DNA of 44,746 nt from Candidatus Bathyarchaeota archaeon. Lineage in GTDB: Archaea > Thermoproteota > Bathyarchaeia > Bathyarchaeales > Bathyarchaeaceae. Location: contig JAOUKN010000004.1 in assembly GCA_029882515.1 (NCBI GenBank), positions 1-44,746 of the forward strand. Reading direction: 5' to 3'. Below the pieces are notes generated by a model. That model did no database searches and had not been told where the DNA came from. It was given only the letters and a program-made list of their open reading frames with translations. This document shows, in pieces, positions 1 through 8,216 of this stretch; the stretch's first letter is position 1; each line of letters begins with the position of its first letter. The translations under genes were made by a program, and so were the position numbers.

Positions 1-1223
1 TCCACACCGAGATAGTTCTCATACTTTTGGTTCCAAATTCCAGGAAGTTCTGCAACTCTGATCTTACCAGCCATCAACTCTCGTTCAATCTCAAAACGAA
101 TGATTACATGAAGGCAGTAGGTAACCTCGTCTGCCTCAACACGAATCTTGGAGGGTTTGACTTGGTTTATGGCAAAGACGAAAGAGTCTAAATTGACATC
201 CGAGAAAATGTTGCCTGTGAGTTCTTTCAGTTCTGGGAAATAGTAGCTCCAAAATTCTCGGGATCGTCCTACTAGGTTTTCTACGAAGCGTGACTGAGAT
301 TCATGGAATCCGAATGAACAAGCAGTTCCAACTGGTTGAAAGATCCATGTCGCGTCTAGGTTTTGCTCGTAGATGGCATGACCGCCTTCATGTAGTACGG
401 AAAACAGGGAAGACGCCAATTTATCTTCATAATAATGTGTCGTAATCCGTACATCGTCGTAATAGCCCGTTGTGAAGGGATGCTCGGTCTCATCGATCCT
501 GCCTCCGGATCCTTTGGACTCCACGTCATATTCGATAAACTTCACAAGTGAATTAGAAATTCTATGTTGGACATCAATGGGGACTTTACGCCTAAGGAAG
601 GATGTATCTGGCTGCTTTGGCGCAGCTTCACATTTTCTTATGATTGAGATCAAACCTTTCTTCAGTTCGTCAAAAATTTGAGTAATTATCTTAGCGGTCA
701 TTTTTGGTTCAAAAATGTCAATTAGAGCATCATAGGGTGTTGTGGTTTCCTTGACTTTCATTAAGATTTCAGCCGCTTCTTCTCTTAGACTAGTGAGTTT
801 TTCGAGTTCTGGCTTGAACTTAGGGAAGTTTTTGGCAGCCTTCGCTTTTTTCCAAGTATCGATTGTGATGGTTTGCTGCCTTGCAGTTTCCACTACCAGT
901 TTTTCAGGCAGCTTCGTTTGTTCGTCGTAATTTTTCTTTATTAGGTACACATTTCTCTTTTGAGTTGTATCAAGTGTGTCGTATTTTGAATGTTTCTTGA
1001 TCTTTTCCAGTAGGGCTCCGATCTCGGGATTGGTGCTTGTTTTGTGTTCAATTTGACTTAACATTGCCATCTGCTGACTTCGCAGAGTAATTCCTTTGGG
1101 AGGCATCTTCGTTTCCATGTCCCAACCCATGATGCTTTCGATTGATTGTAGAACCGTTATTTCTTTGGCTTTTTCCATCATCTTGCTGTAGATAGAACTC
1201 AATTTGTCTGTTTCTGCTACCAT
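1..1223 (-). CDS. M32-family metallocarboxypeptidase (carboxypeptidase Taq type), C-terminus outside the window
   Basis: The minus strand is open from an ATG at 1221-1223 to the window edge, about 407 codons without a stop. The translation contains HEGGHAIYEQN, the HExxH zinc site of the M32 carboxypeptidases, and in the N-terminal part a WDMETKMPP-like stretch that is also typical of the family. Family members are near 500 residues, so roughly the last 90 residues lie to the left of the window. These are cytoplasmic, zinc- or cobalt-dependent enzymes that remove C-terminal residues from peptides. The ATG is preceded by a TATA-like stretch and an inverted repeat, and it opens with a normal family N-terminus (MVAETDKLSS). 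The family call is firm; substrate preference cannot be read. Confidence 0.9.
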   Translation of the reverse strand, partial: MVAETDKLSSIYSKMMEKAKEITVLQSIESIMGWDMETKMPPKGITLRSQQMAMLSQIEHKTSTNPEIGALLEKIKKHSKYDTLDTTQKRNVYLIKKNYDEQTKLPEKLVVETARQQTITIDTWKKAKAAKNFPKFKPELEKLTSLREEAAEILMKVKETTTPYDALIDIFEPKMTAKIITQIFDELKKGLISIIRKCEAAPKQPDTSFLRRKVPIDVQHRISNSLVKFIEYDVESKGSGGRIDETEHPFTTGYYDDVRITTHYYEDKLASSLFSVLHEGGHAIYEQNLDATWIFQPVGTACSFGFHESQSRFVENLVGRSREFWSYYFPELKELTGNIFSDVNLDSFVFAINQVKPSKIRVEADEVTYCLHVIIRFEIERELMAGKIRVAELPGIWNQKYENYLGV

Positions 1224-1236
1224 GTAGTAATCACCA

Positions 1237-1259
1237 TAAAGAGTGGTTAACTCTCTTTA
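1237..1259 (-). promoter_or_regulatory. Inverted repeat in the promoter of the M32 carboxypeptidase
   Basis: TAAAGAG and CTCTTTA are perfect 7-base arms around a 9-base spacer that itself contains GTTAAC. The repeat lies 13 bases upstream of the carboxypeptidase ATG. A TATA-like run (minus-strand ATATATATTC, about 1262-1271) lies just upstream, so the repeat would cover the expected transcription start. An operator is the simplest reading, but no regulator is identified. Confidence 0.45.
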
Positions 1260-1426
1260 ATGAATATATATGGGTTACGCATGCATGGAAAACCAGTAGT
1301 GATTTCTGTCCAGAATTGGCAATGACAAACAATTTTATCGTAAGGGTATCAAGAAGAGAGTAGAAAGCTCGAAGTTTTTCTTTCAACGCTATCCGCGCGC
1401 GTGGCACAAAAAGATATTTGTTTATC

Positions 1427-1434
1427 TTTTTATA
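1427..1434 (+). promoter_or_regulatory. TATA-like element of the eL33 gene
   Basis: TTTTTATA stands about 32 bases before the ATG at 1466, which predicts a very short 5' leader. An A-rich stretch upstream could be the TFB recognition element. A CGCGCGCGTG tract lies 24 bases further upstream at 1394-1403. Confidence 0.45.
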
Positions 1435-1465
1435 CTGAAGACACTACGAGTAAGGGTGAAGAAAC

Positions 1466-1735
1466 ATGTCTCAAATTCTCTCGGGTATTATCGTGAACTA
1501 TAGAGTGGGCCCAAGAACCCAGCGTCCCAAAGAGTGCATCCTAAAATTTTCAGGGATTAAATCATCTGATGAAGCTGCGCGACTTTTAGGTCGCAAAGTT
1601 GCTTGGCCTGCAGGAGAACGTGAAATTAGAGGAAAGATTGTTGCTTTGCACGGAAAAAGCGGACTGGTAAGAGCAAGATTCAGAAGAGGTTTATCTGGTC
1701 AAGCCATAGGAACGCGTATTGAAATAATTGGATAG
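1466..1735 (+). CDS. rpl35ae: 50S ribosomal protein eL33 (L35Ae family)
   Basis: This 89-residue protein matches the archaeal/eukaryotic L35Ae (eukaryotic RPL35A) family in length and in its hallmark C-terminal half: GRKVAWP, then GKIVALHGKSGLVRARF, then LSGQAIGTRIEI. It is a small beta-barrel protein of the large ribosomal subunit that contacts 23S rRNA. The gene has its own TATA-like promoter 32 bases upstream and a run of T tracts after the stop, so it is probably a single-gene transcript. It has no bacterial counterpart, which supports an archaeal origin for the window. Confidence 0.93.
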   Translation: MSQILSGIIVNYRVGPRTQRPKECILKFSGIKSSDEAARLLGRKVAWPAGEREIRGKIVALHGKSGLVRARFRRGLSGQAIGTRIEIIG

Positions 1736-1778
1736 TACTATTTATTGGGTTACATCTGTTATATTAAAAAGTGTGTAA

Positions 1779-1815
1779 TTTTTTGTCGAATCATTTTGTT
1801 TTTTGCACTGTTTTT
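1779..1815 (+). terminator. T-rich terminator after eL33
   Basis: Three T runs of 5-6 bases (1779-1784, 1799-1804, 1811-1815) begin about 45 bases after the eL33 stop with no strong stem before them. Archaeal RNA polymerase terminates at such oligo-T tracts without a hairpin. Because the next gene is convergent, the A tracts on the other strand could not serve it. Confidence 0.4.
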
Positions 1816-1951
1816 GTGAAGGAGTTCTTGTTACCTTCCAACAGAAGCCCATCATATTTATTGCTACCACGTTTTTTAACTTATTACCGTAAAATATGAG
1901 ATTTTGTTTCTGGATTTTTAGCACGTTTCTTTACTCAAACCTCATCAGTTT

Positions 1952-2719
1952 TTAAATGTTTTCCCAACGGAAACGCTTCAATCTATCTGTGTATGCTGGT
2001 AATTCACTTAGGAAGTTTTGGAGTTGCAGAATTGGAACTATTGGCGTTTTTCTATAGAATTTAAAGGGACTCGGAACCAGTGATAAGATTAATGGAATGA
2101 GTATCCCTTGTTTCCAGTTAGCTAGTCCTAATCTCTTAAGCATCACAGACGTGAAATGAAGCGTTTCAGTTAGTGCTTTTGTCCTCTGTATTTGACCTTC
2201 TGCAGCTTTGGCTATTGCTGATGTTCCCCAACCATGATGCCAATGCTTGCAGTCAACACAAACGATTATGGGTTTTTTGCAGCCTAGAACATCAATCTCC
2301 CACCGTCTATTTGCCCAAGTAAAACGAACTCTTCTTTTAACCCAAAAGTTATTAGCTTCGAAAGCCGTCGCTGCAATGTTTTCAAACTCTTGCCAACGGA
2401 GAGAGCTGCATACCTTTTGAACATCTGCCCCAAGTTTAAGAGCTTTGAGGGTAATATTGATACGTTGACTCGACGAGGTTTCCACAGTTTTTTCAGTTAA
2501 ATAAATAATTCCTTCATCAGAAAATCTTCTCAATGTTTCAGTGGCGACTTGAGAAGCGACCTTTGCTTCTCTGCTAACCAACGCCTTTGAAACTGGTCCC
2601 ATTGAAGTGAGTTTTAGAACTGACATCAGAATTTCTCGATAGATGCGAGAGAAATCATTGGAGTTTCCGGAAGATTTTGAATCTATCTCATTGAGTGACA
2701 AAATCGAACCTGCTTCCAT
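1952..2719 (-). CDS. Winged-helix plus PD-(D/E)XK endonuclease-like protein (orphan)
   Basis: The first ~75 of 255 residues read as a winged-helix domain (REILMSVLKLTSMGPVSKALVSR). The middle carries a restriction-endonuclease-like core: an N-terminal Glu in RWQEFENIAATAF (around residue 111), then RRWEIDVLG with D143, then IIVCVDCKHW with D156-x-K158. This E...D...(D/E)xK order is the nuclease metal site, and the Q following downstream is common in this superfamily. A hydrophobic C-terminal third is unassigned. No methylase or specificity subunit is adjacent, so it is not an obvious restriction system; a repair or Mrr-like defence role is inference. Confidence 0.65.
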   Translation of the reverse strand: MEAGSILSLNEIDSKSSGNSNDFSRIYREILMSVLKLTSMGPVSKALVSREAKVASQVATETLRRFSDEGIIYLTEKTVETSSSQRINITLKALKLGADVQKVCSSLRWQEFENIAATAFEANNFWVKRRVRFTWANRRWEIDVLGCKKPIIVCVDCKHWHHGWGTSAIAKAAEGQIQRTKALTETLHFTSVMLKRLGLANWKQGILIPLILSLVPSPFKFYRKTPIVPILQLQNFLSELPAYTDRLKRFRWENI

Positions 2720-2750
2720 AAATTCAGTTGAACTCCAGCACGTTCGGGTC

Positions 2751-3440
2751 CTATTTTTCAGTAAACTTCTCGTACAGTTTTAAGTTGCCTATCCAATCTT
2801 GTTTGTTAATGGGCCAGCTGTACGCAGGATTTCGAGGTTTACATATAATCTCTTTAATCTGCAAGGCTTTTTTCCTGAACAGGTTTACTGAATTTGCAGC
2901 TTCCACCACGAGTGCCGTATCTAAACCAATCCAGGATCCTGCAACACTAACAACTTCTTCTCCTTCTGTCAAAACGCCATTATCCGTAGCCATCAGAACA
3001 GTCGTAACGCCTACAGCGGTTCCCGAACTGATCAGTTTCAAACACGTGCGGATTAAAGTTGCCAGCGTTGGAACACCTTTGTGTTCAAAGGCAGCGCCAA
3101 TATTATACAGTGGATCAGTTGCTCGCACAATATTAGCGCCACTTTTTTCCAAGCGATTCCAGATTTCTTCATCTTGGATGCCTATTCTCAGGTTGCCAAT
3201 TATGGTGTTTTCAATTCTTGTGCCAGCGGCGGAAGTGACCACTACAAGTTTCATTTTAGAACCTCGAAGCATACTAACTGCTTTAAGAGCGCTTAGACCA
3301 GTCTCCGAAGCAACGACCAGTTTCTTTGTGTTCAGTTCGTGAGCCCTTTGAATAGCGAGTTTTAATGTCGTCTCAGTGTTAATTTCACCGCATACCTCAA
3401 AGTAAAAAATATCTTTTAACTCGCCTAAACTGCTACTCAT
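2751..3440 (-). CDS. Pyruvate-kinase C-terminal-domain-like protein (COG1751 type)
   Basis: A 229-residue protein that begins with an alpha/beta domain resembling the C-terminal alpha/beta domain of pyruvate kinase (AHELNTKKLVVASETGLSA, then KMKLVVVTSAAG). The middle has conserved DNGVLTEGEEVVSVAGSWIG. Free-standing versions of this domain are common in archaea and have no established reaction. The gene is separated by 31 bases from the nuclease gene downstream on the same strand, so the two may be co-transcribed. The function is unknown. Confidence 0.7.
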   Translation of the reverse strand: MSSSLGELKDIFYFEVCGEINTETTLKLAIQRAHELNTKKLVVASETGLSALKAVSMLRGSKMKLVVVTSAAGTRIENTIIGNLRIGIQDEEIWNRLEKSGANIVRATDPLYNIGAAFEHKGVPTLATLIRTCLKLISSGTAVGVTTVLMATDNGVLTEGEEVVSVAGSWIGLDTALVVEAANSVNLFRKKALQIKEIICKPRNPAYSWPINKQDWIGNLKLYEKFTEK

Positions 3441-3536
3441 CTATTTTTTCTCCGTCCAAAACTTTATTCAGACATTGAAAAGGTATTAAGTTTGTTACTG
3501 AACTTGGCGATGCGCGCGCAAGGATGAGGAAACGCG

Positions 3537-4165
3537 ATGAAAAAACAAAGAATTCTGAAATTGTCTCAATCGCAATTCAAAGGTGACATGTCAATTGAAG
3601 AGGCCCTTAAGTCTAGAAGAACCATTCGAACAATTTCAAGTAAAGAGATCGATTTATCTGTTATTTCACAGCTTCTCTGGGCTCTTCAAGGAACCACTTA
3701 TACCGAGAATTTCCCTGAAGACGAAAAGATTCTTCACAAAACCGCTCCGTCAGCAAGTAAAACTTATCCATTAGAAGTGTACACAGTTTTTCAAACAGGT
3801 TTATATCACTACGAACCGAGAAAACACATGCTTCATCTAATAAGCGACGAAGACACTCGTGACAAATTGTCAGAAGCTGCAATAACACTCCTAAACAGAG
3901 ATGTATCAAAACTGCACCACTAACAATAGTTTTGGCAGTAGATAACCGAAGAGCTTTGAAGGCAACACCGCTATTGGAGAATGCGTTAAGGTTTGTCCAT
4001 ATTGAAGCTGGGCATGCAACTCAAAATCTAATCTTGCAGGCGGTCTCTTTTGGCTTAGGAGTTTGTACAATCACAAGTTACCAGGTTGCGACAGTCTATG
4101 AAGTTTTGAAATTGTCTCGGGACCACAGGCCAATCTATATTCTTCCAATTGGTTTCCCGAAGTAG
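3537..4165 (+). pseudogene. SagB-type nitroreductase, interrupted by a frameshift near 3890-3900
   Basis: Two overlapping frames make one small nitroreductase-like protein of about 209 residues. Frame one (from ATG 3537) gives SIEEALKSRRTIRTISSKEI, LLWALQGTT, TAPSASKTYPLEVY and DKLSEAA. It then runs into LLNRDVSKLHH and stops at 3923. The second frame picks up upstream of that stop with CIKTAPLTIVLAVDNRRALK and continues through VHIEAGHATQNLILQAVSFG and PIYILPIGFPK to 4165. Joined, the order matches SagB/ThcOx-type FMN oxidoreductases. The break equals one missing base (or two extra) around CTAAACAGAG. It may be a real decay event or an assembly error. Start ATG 3537 follows GGATGAGG. Confidence 0.75.
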
Positions 4166-4207
4166 AACATCGTTTTGAACTAATGTTTAGAGAATGAACT
4201 AATGACT

Positions 4208-5290
4208 CTATTTCTTTAGTAGGAAATACGTGGGCACGTAGAAAATGACAAAAATCAAGGCAGACAAGAAGAAAGGAACGATGAACCCCCACAAATCGAT
4301 TAGGAACCCTGACAATGCTAGGCTTATTGTTCGTCCTCCATGCAGCCCCATCATCAGTAAGCCAATATCAGTACCATAGGACTCTTCTTTGGAAATCTTC
4401 ACCAATATTCCTTCTTGGCCACCACTCAACAGTCCCTCAACAATACCATACATGACTACAAAAAAGGCAGCCAGCACATAACTTGAGAATCCAAGGAGGA
4501 GCAAAACAAGGGAGTAAAGAAAACCGCTTAATAGGATGAGTTTTTCTATCTTAATCTTCTTTGTAAACATATGTGATGACAAGCCAGCTAGTAGTATCTG
4601 TATCCCAAGAAAAACTCCGATGGGTTCAGCATCAAACCCACTGTCACTCAAGAACCAAGTAAAAACATAACCATCTTTGAAACCAAAGGATAATCCCATG
4701 ATGAAAAACAGCAAGAAGAATATTTGGAATATTCGCTCTTTCTTTCGTAGGTCCAAATAATGCAGGGCACGTTTCGTGCTGAATTCTTCTTTCCTTCTGT
4801 TAAGCAATACCAAAGATATTGGAATAACTGATGACCCAACAAGAATGCAAAGCAATAGTGTGTTTGTATAGGAAAGCCAGACAATAAGAAAGCCAGCTGA
4901 CAAGCTACCAGCAGCCATGGAAACGTATGCAGTAGTTCTCAGGTGAAACAACGACTCCCGTTTCATTGCACTTTCTTCTAGAAGGAAAGCTCGGTTGACA
5001 GCCCAAAGCGATGCACTCTTAATTCCTTCACTTACCTTGCCAAGAAGAAACTGCAAAGGCGTAAAGGCAAGATAGTAAACGAAACCGGAAAGCACACTAA
5101 GCACCCCGTTGAAAATAAAAAACACCTTTCTGCCTGAGAAATCAGAAACAGTGGCAAAAACCATGCGGGTGAACTGAAAAATCAGAGGTAACGAAGCGAA
5201 AATTAAGCCAATGGTAATCACATCGACGTTTCGTTCTTTCATTAGTAAAGGCAATGCTATGGTCAAGACTCCACTTATGAAAGAATTCAA
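4208..5290 (-). CDS. Major facilitator superfamily transporter
   Basis: A 360-residue protein with about ten to eleven hydrophobic spans. The cytoplasmic loop FSGRKVFFIFNG, between early helices, resembles the MFS loop 2-3 motif (GxLaDrxGRR), and a second half (IGVFLGIQILLAG onward) has a similar layout. The substrate is not readable. The TTG at 5290 has no purine-rich site before it. Reading in frame upstream reaches a CTG at 5326 with a good GGAG 8 bases before it, which would add a more complete first helix (NQIKITLLIQI). The true start may therefore be 5326. It diverges from the aminotransferase gene across a 231-base gap. Confidence 0.8.
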   Translation of the reverse strand: MNSFISGVLTIALPLLMKERNVDVITIGLIFASLPLIFQFTRMVFATVSDFSGRKVFFIFNGVLSVLSGFVYYLAFTPLQFLLGKVSEGIKSASLWAVNRAFLLEESAMKRESLFHLRTTAYVSMAAGSLSAGFLIVWLSYTNTLLLCILVGSSVIPISLVLLNRRKEEFSTKRALHYLDLRKKERIFQIFFLLFFIMGLSFGFKDGYVFTWFLSDSGFDAEPIGVFLGIQILLAGLSSHMFTKKIKIEKLILLSGFLYSLVLLLLGFSSYVLAAFFVVMYGIVEGLLSGGQEGILVKISKEESYGTDIGLLMMGLHGGRTISLALSGFLIDLWGFIVPFFLSALIFVIFYVPTYFLLKK

Positions 5291-5399
5291 GATTTGAATG
5301 AGGAGAGTGATTTTAATTTGATTCAGGGTTGATTCTCCTTCTTTTCTTGTTTATTCATTGACACCTTGATATGGATTTAACTGGGTGGAATTTGATGGT

Positions 5400-5446
5400 A
5401 ATATCCTTTTCCAGTGGAAGTTCGTTCCACATTTTGAGTGGATATT
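5400..5446. promoter_or_regulatory. Nested inverted repeats between divergent MFS and aminotransferase genes
   Basis: Outer arms AATATCC (5400-5406) and GGATATT (5440-5446) enclose inner arms GTGGAA (5414-5419) and TTCCAC (5425-5430) around GTTCG. All four arms pair perfectly. The site lies midway in the divergent gap, about 75 bases before the aminotransferase ATG, where an operator or a bidirectional regulator site could act. No regulator gene is next to it. Confidence 0.45.
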
Positions 5447-5521
5447 GTTATTGAAAAAACTCTATAACACAAATGATATACTATTGATGAACTAATCAAA
5501 CTAGGCAACAATTAGGAGAGT

Positions 5522-6826
5522 ATGGATGTGTTAGACCGTTACGTATCCAAGACTTCAAAGTCGAAGCAAATGCATAAAAAAGCAAAAAGAGTTCTCCCTT
5601 CAGGTGTTTCCTATTTTCTGCGTTATTTCGACCCATACCCCTTTTACGCCGCCACAGCAAAGGGCAGCAAAATTGTGGATGTAGATGGGAATGATTACAT
5701 TGACTTCTGGTTAGGTCACTACGCCCTCATTTTAGGGCACAGTCCACCTGAAATTGTGAATGCAGTCAGACAACAAATTGAGAATGGGACCCACTATGGA
5801 ACCTGTCATGAACTCGAAATCATTTTGGCTGAGCAGGTTGTGAAGATGATTCCCAGTGCAGAAATGATTCGCTTCACCAATTCAGGAACAGAAGCCGCTA
5901 TGTACGCCACCCGTTTGGCACGCACCTACACCAACCGAGAAAAAATCGTTAAGCTAGAAGGCGGATGGCATGGAGGATACGACGCTCTCCATATCGCAGT
6001 TAGCCCACCGCTAGACGTTCCACAATCCAATGGGATAATGACAGGGGCCCAAGAAGACACGATCGTGATCCCATTCAATGATTTGGAGGAGGTAAGAAAA
6101 AAACTGAAGAAGGATAATATCGCAGCCATCATTGTCGAACCAGTCCTTGGAGCTGGAGGTGGCATCCCAGCTGACAAGGAGTTTCTGAAAGGATTGAGAG
6201 AACTGTGCTCTGAAAAGGGTGCACTTCTCATATTCGATGAAATCATTACAGGCTTTCGGCTGGCACCAGGAGGAGCTCAGCAATATTACGGAATACTGCC
6301 TGACATCACAGTTTTGGGTAAGATCATGGGTGGAGGGTTCCCAATTGGTGTCATTGCCAGTCGCCGGGAAATCATGGAACACATGGATCCCCTGTTGTAT
6401 GAACGTCCTGAATTTTCCTTTCACGGAGGGACCTTCTGTGGAAATCCCGTTAGCTTAACGGCAGGGTTAACCACATTGAAACTGCTTGAAGACGGACATC
6501 TTTTGAATCAACTTAACAGGCAAGGAGACAAAATCAGACAACAACTTTATGATATCTTTGAAAAAGGAAACATTGATGTCTATATCACTGGAGTCAGCTC
6601 CATTTTCCAGACACACTTCACTCGTGAAGAAGTAAGAGACGTTCGAAGTGCTTTTCAAGCGGACAGAACAAAACTGACCGACTATCATATGTATCTTATT
6701 GCCAATGGAGTCTTTTTCCTTCCGACAAAGATAGGTGTCTTGAGCAGAGCACATACCAAGGAAGACTTGAACAAAATTCTTCTAGAAACTGAAAACTATG
6801 TAAAGAAAAGCCAAGCGAACCTTTGA
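5522..6826 (+). CDS. Class III PLP aminotransferase, glutamate-1-semialdehyde aminomutase (HemL)-like
   Basis: This 434-residue protein has the full class III fold-type I layout: DVDGNDYIDF, LGHSPPEIVNAV, FTNSGTEAAMYATRLAR, LLIFDEIITGFR, and the PLP lysine K267 in VLGKIMGGGFPIG. Its closest pattern is glutamate-1-semialdehyde 2,1-aminomutase, which makes 5-aminolevulinate for tetrapyrroles. However, the usual SPVRAF N-terminal motif is replaced by SYFLRYF and no other hem gene is adjacent, so another omega- or beta-amino acid aminotransferase is possible. ATG 5522 follows AGGAG with good spacing. Confidence 0.8.
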   Translation: MDVLDRYVSKTSKSKQMHKKAKRVLPSGVSYFLRYFDPYPFYAATAKGSKIVDVDGNDYIDFWLGHYALILGHSPPEIVNAVRQQIENGTHYGTCHELEIILAEQVVKMIPSAEMIRFTNSGTEAAMYATRLARTYTNREKIVKLEGGWHGGYDALHIAVSPPLDVPQSNGIMTGAQEDTIVIPFNDLEEVRKKLKKDNIAAIIVEPVLGAGGGIPADKEFLKGLRELCSEKGALLIFDEIITGFRLAPGGAQQYYGILPDITVLGKIMGGGFPIGVIASRREIMEHMDPLLYERPEFSFHGGTFCGNPVSLTAGLTTLKLLEDGHLLNQLNRQGDKIRQQLYDIFEKGNIDVYITGVSSIFQTHFTREEVRDVRSAFQADRTKLTDYHMYLIANGVFFLPTKIGVLSRAHTKEDLNKILLETENYVKKSQANL

Positions 6827-6838
6827 TGTCCATGCCAC

Positions 6839-7591
6839 TTAAACAAACAAGTCTTTGTCTTTCGGTCTGACGAGTTCAGTTGCCTTTGCCTCTTCTGACT
6901 TGGGGTATGGATACCCCCTTATGACTGCCACTGGAACTCCTTCATTTGCCTGCCCAATAACTAACTCCGCAGCAGAAGACAATTCGTCTGCGATAGCAGT
7001 TCTTTTGACTTTCAAAACATATCCGAACAGGTCAGTTTCTCCTCTTCGATCTCGAATGGGATTGATGCCAGCGACTCCTATGGCTACGTTAATTTCACCC
7101 TCTCTCAAAGGTCGCCCATGAGTATCAGAAATGATGACAGCTACTTCTTTTCCAGTTAGTTCCTTAATCTTTTTTCGAATCGTTCGGGCTGATCGATCAG
7201 AGTTCCTTGGCAAAAGTGCAACGTTCTTTTTTCCAAGGACATTTGACTTATCAACTCCAGAATTGGCGCAGATGAATCCTTGCTTGGTCTCTGTGATGAG
7301 TTTCCCATTGCTCATGCGAACAATATTTCTAGATTCGCGAAGAACAATCTCAACTATTGCTGGATCTTTGTCAAACTCCTCTGCGAAAGCTTTTGCAAAA
7401 TCCGAGGGGGTCACAGTGTCAAGGTTCACAACATTTCCTTCTGAGCGTGAGACAATCACATGAGTAATAACTATGATGTCGCCGTTTTCGATAGGAGTTC
7501 CTTGCCTCTCTGTTGCAACACAGATAAGTTCAGCAAGATCGTCTTCCCTTTTTATGATGGGCAATTCCTTCACGCCAATTATTTGAATCAT
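6839..7591 (-). CDS. cofE: Coenzyme F420-0:L-glutamate ligase
   Basis: CofE adds gamma-linked glutamates to F420-0 with GTP, finishing coenzyme F420. Hallmarks are the N-terminus MIQIIGVKELPIIK, the middle GFICANSGVDKSN, ISDTHGRPLREGEINVAIG, the Asp/Arg-rich IRDRRGETDLFG, and the end of the alpha/beta core AAELVIGQANEGVPVAVIRG. I place the start at the ATG 7589-7591 because family members begin exactly there. An upstream in-frame ATG at 7636 would add 15 unrelated residues that lie inside decayed recombinase sequence. F420 is needed by Mtd, the FrhB-like protein and the LLM oxidoreductase elsewhere in this window. Confidence 0.92.
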   Translation of the reverse strand: MIQIIGVKELPIIKREDDLAELICVATERQGTPIENGDIIVITHVIVSRSEGNVVNLDTVTPSDFAKAFAEEFDKDPAIVEIVLRESRNIVRMSNGKLITETKQGFICANSGVDKSNVLGKKNVALLPRNSDRSARTIRKKIKELTGKEVAVIISDTHGRPLREGEINVAIGVAGINPIRDRRGETDLFGYVLKVKRTAIADELSSAAELVIGQANEGVPVAVIRGYPYPKSEEAKATELVRPKDKDLFV

Positions 7592-7632
7592 AGGAATTTT
7601 CACTGAATCATAGGAATCTGTTTGCGTACATA

Positions 7633-7962
7633 TCACTTCCTTTTACGGAACAGTTTCTTATCGTTCATGTCACAGATATACTCGAATCCCACTTCTAAGA
7701 ATTTGCATACTTCCTCTAAGGTCTCAACAGCCCTTACGGTGAATTCGTCGTTTGACTCTTTGAATATTGCTCTCTCAAGGTTGATGTAGATCATGGTGTT
7801 GTTTATGTTCTTATGGCCTAGAAGCTGTTGAACATGAATGATGTCTTTGGTTTTGTGGTATTCGATTGTTCCCTTCCAGTGGCGTATTGTGTGGTATGTG
7901 ATTTTCAACAGTCTAGGGTTCTGAAGTTTTCTCGCTAAGGTTTTTCTAGCTAAAGCCAACAT
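7633..7962 (-). pseudogene. Tyrosine recombinase/integrase, C-terminal fragment (copy 1)
   Basis: The 109 residues hold only the catalytic C-terminal end of an archaeal tyrosine integrase: KITYHTIRHW (the HxxR box plus second His), then IIHVQQLLGHKNINNTMIYI with the family His and the nucleophile Tyr. The N-terminal catalytic Arg, the core-binding domain and a start are absent. Homologous residues (KQREYGK) continue in frame about 12 codons upstream of the ATG at 7962, which shows the ATG is internal and the gene is cut. It ends TTTACGGAACAG-side with LFRKRK at 7633. Not expected to be active alone. Confidence 0.75.
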
Positions 7963-8027
7963 CTTTCCATATTCTCTCTGTTTTGCATGGCCATGTGTTG
8001 ACGAAGGAAAAATATATTCATTCTCCT

Positions 8028-8040
8028 TCGCGCGCGCACA
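8028..8040. repeat. Intergenic alternating CG tract, one of a dispersed family
   Basis: TCGCGCGCGCACA is one of nine GCGCGC-containing tracts found by eye. The others are near 1394-1403, 3510-3520, 9077-9085, 11093-11103, 11591-11604, 13879-13895 and 36620-36628, all outside genes, plus one in a gene at 35873-35880. Most extend as strict purine/pyrimidine alternation for 9-17 bases. Their placement relative to starts and stops is not constant. Confidence 0.5.
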
Positions 8041-8216
8041 TTATGCGGAGGCCCTCACTTTTCAAGAATTCGCTGAGAAAGCACTAGAACTTGAGAATTC
8101 GATATTGGCATTTACATATACTATGATCCTGCTTAGACTACATGACTTGATAATAGTTGCGAATCCCTATGGGGAATTCTGAGAAAAATGGGGTTTTTGC
8201 GGGATCTCTTGCGGAA

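Noticed and set aside
1742-1924. 60-codon minus-strand frame after eL33
   Set aside because: It lies in T-rich terminator sequence, with composition that follows the A/T tracts, and has no motif or ribosome site.
2728-3342. Long plus-strand reading frame (204 codons) opposite the COG1751-like gene
   Set aside because: It is the antisense shadow of a protein with recognisable family blocks, and its own translation shows no motif and skewed composition.
5522-6826. Naming the aminotransferase hemL outright
   Set aside because: The N-terminal GSA-aminomutase motif is absent and no tetrapyrrole genes are adjacent, so only the HemL-like class is claimed.
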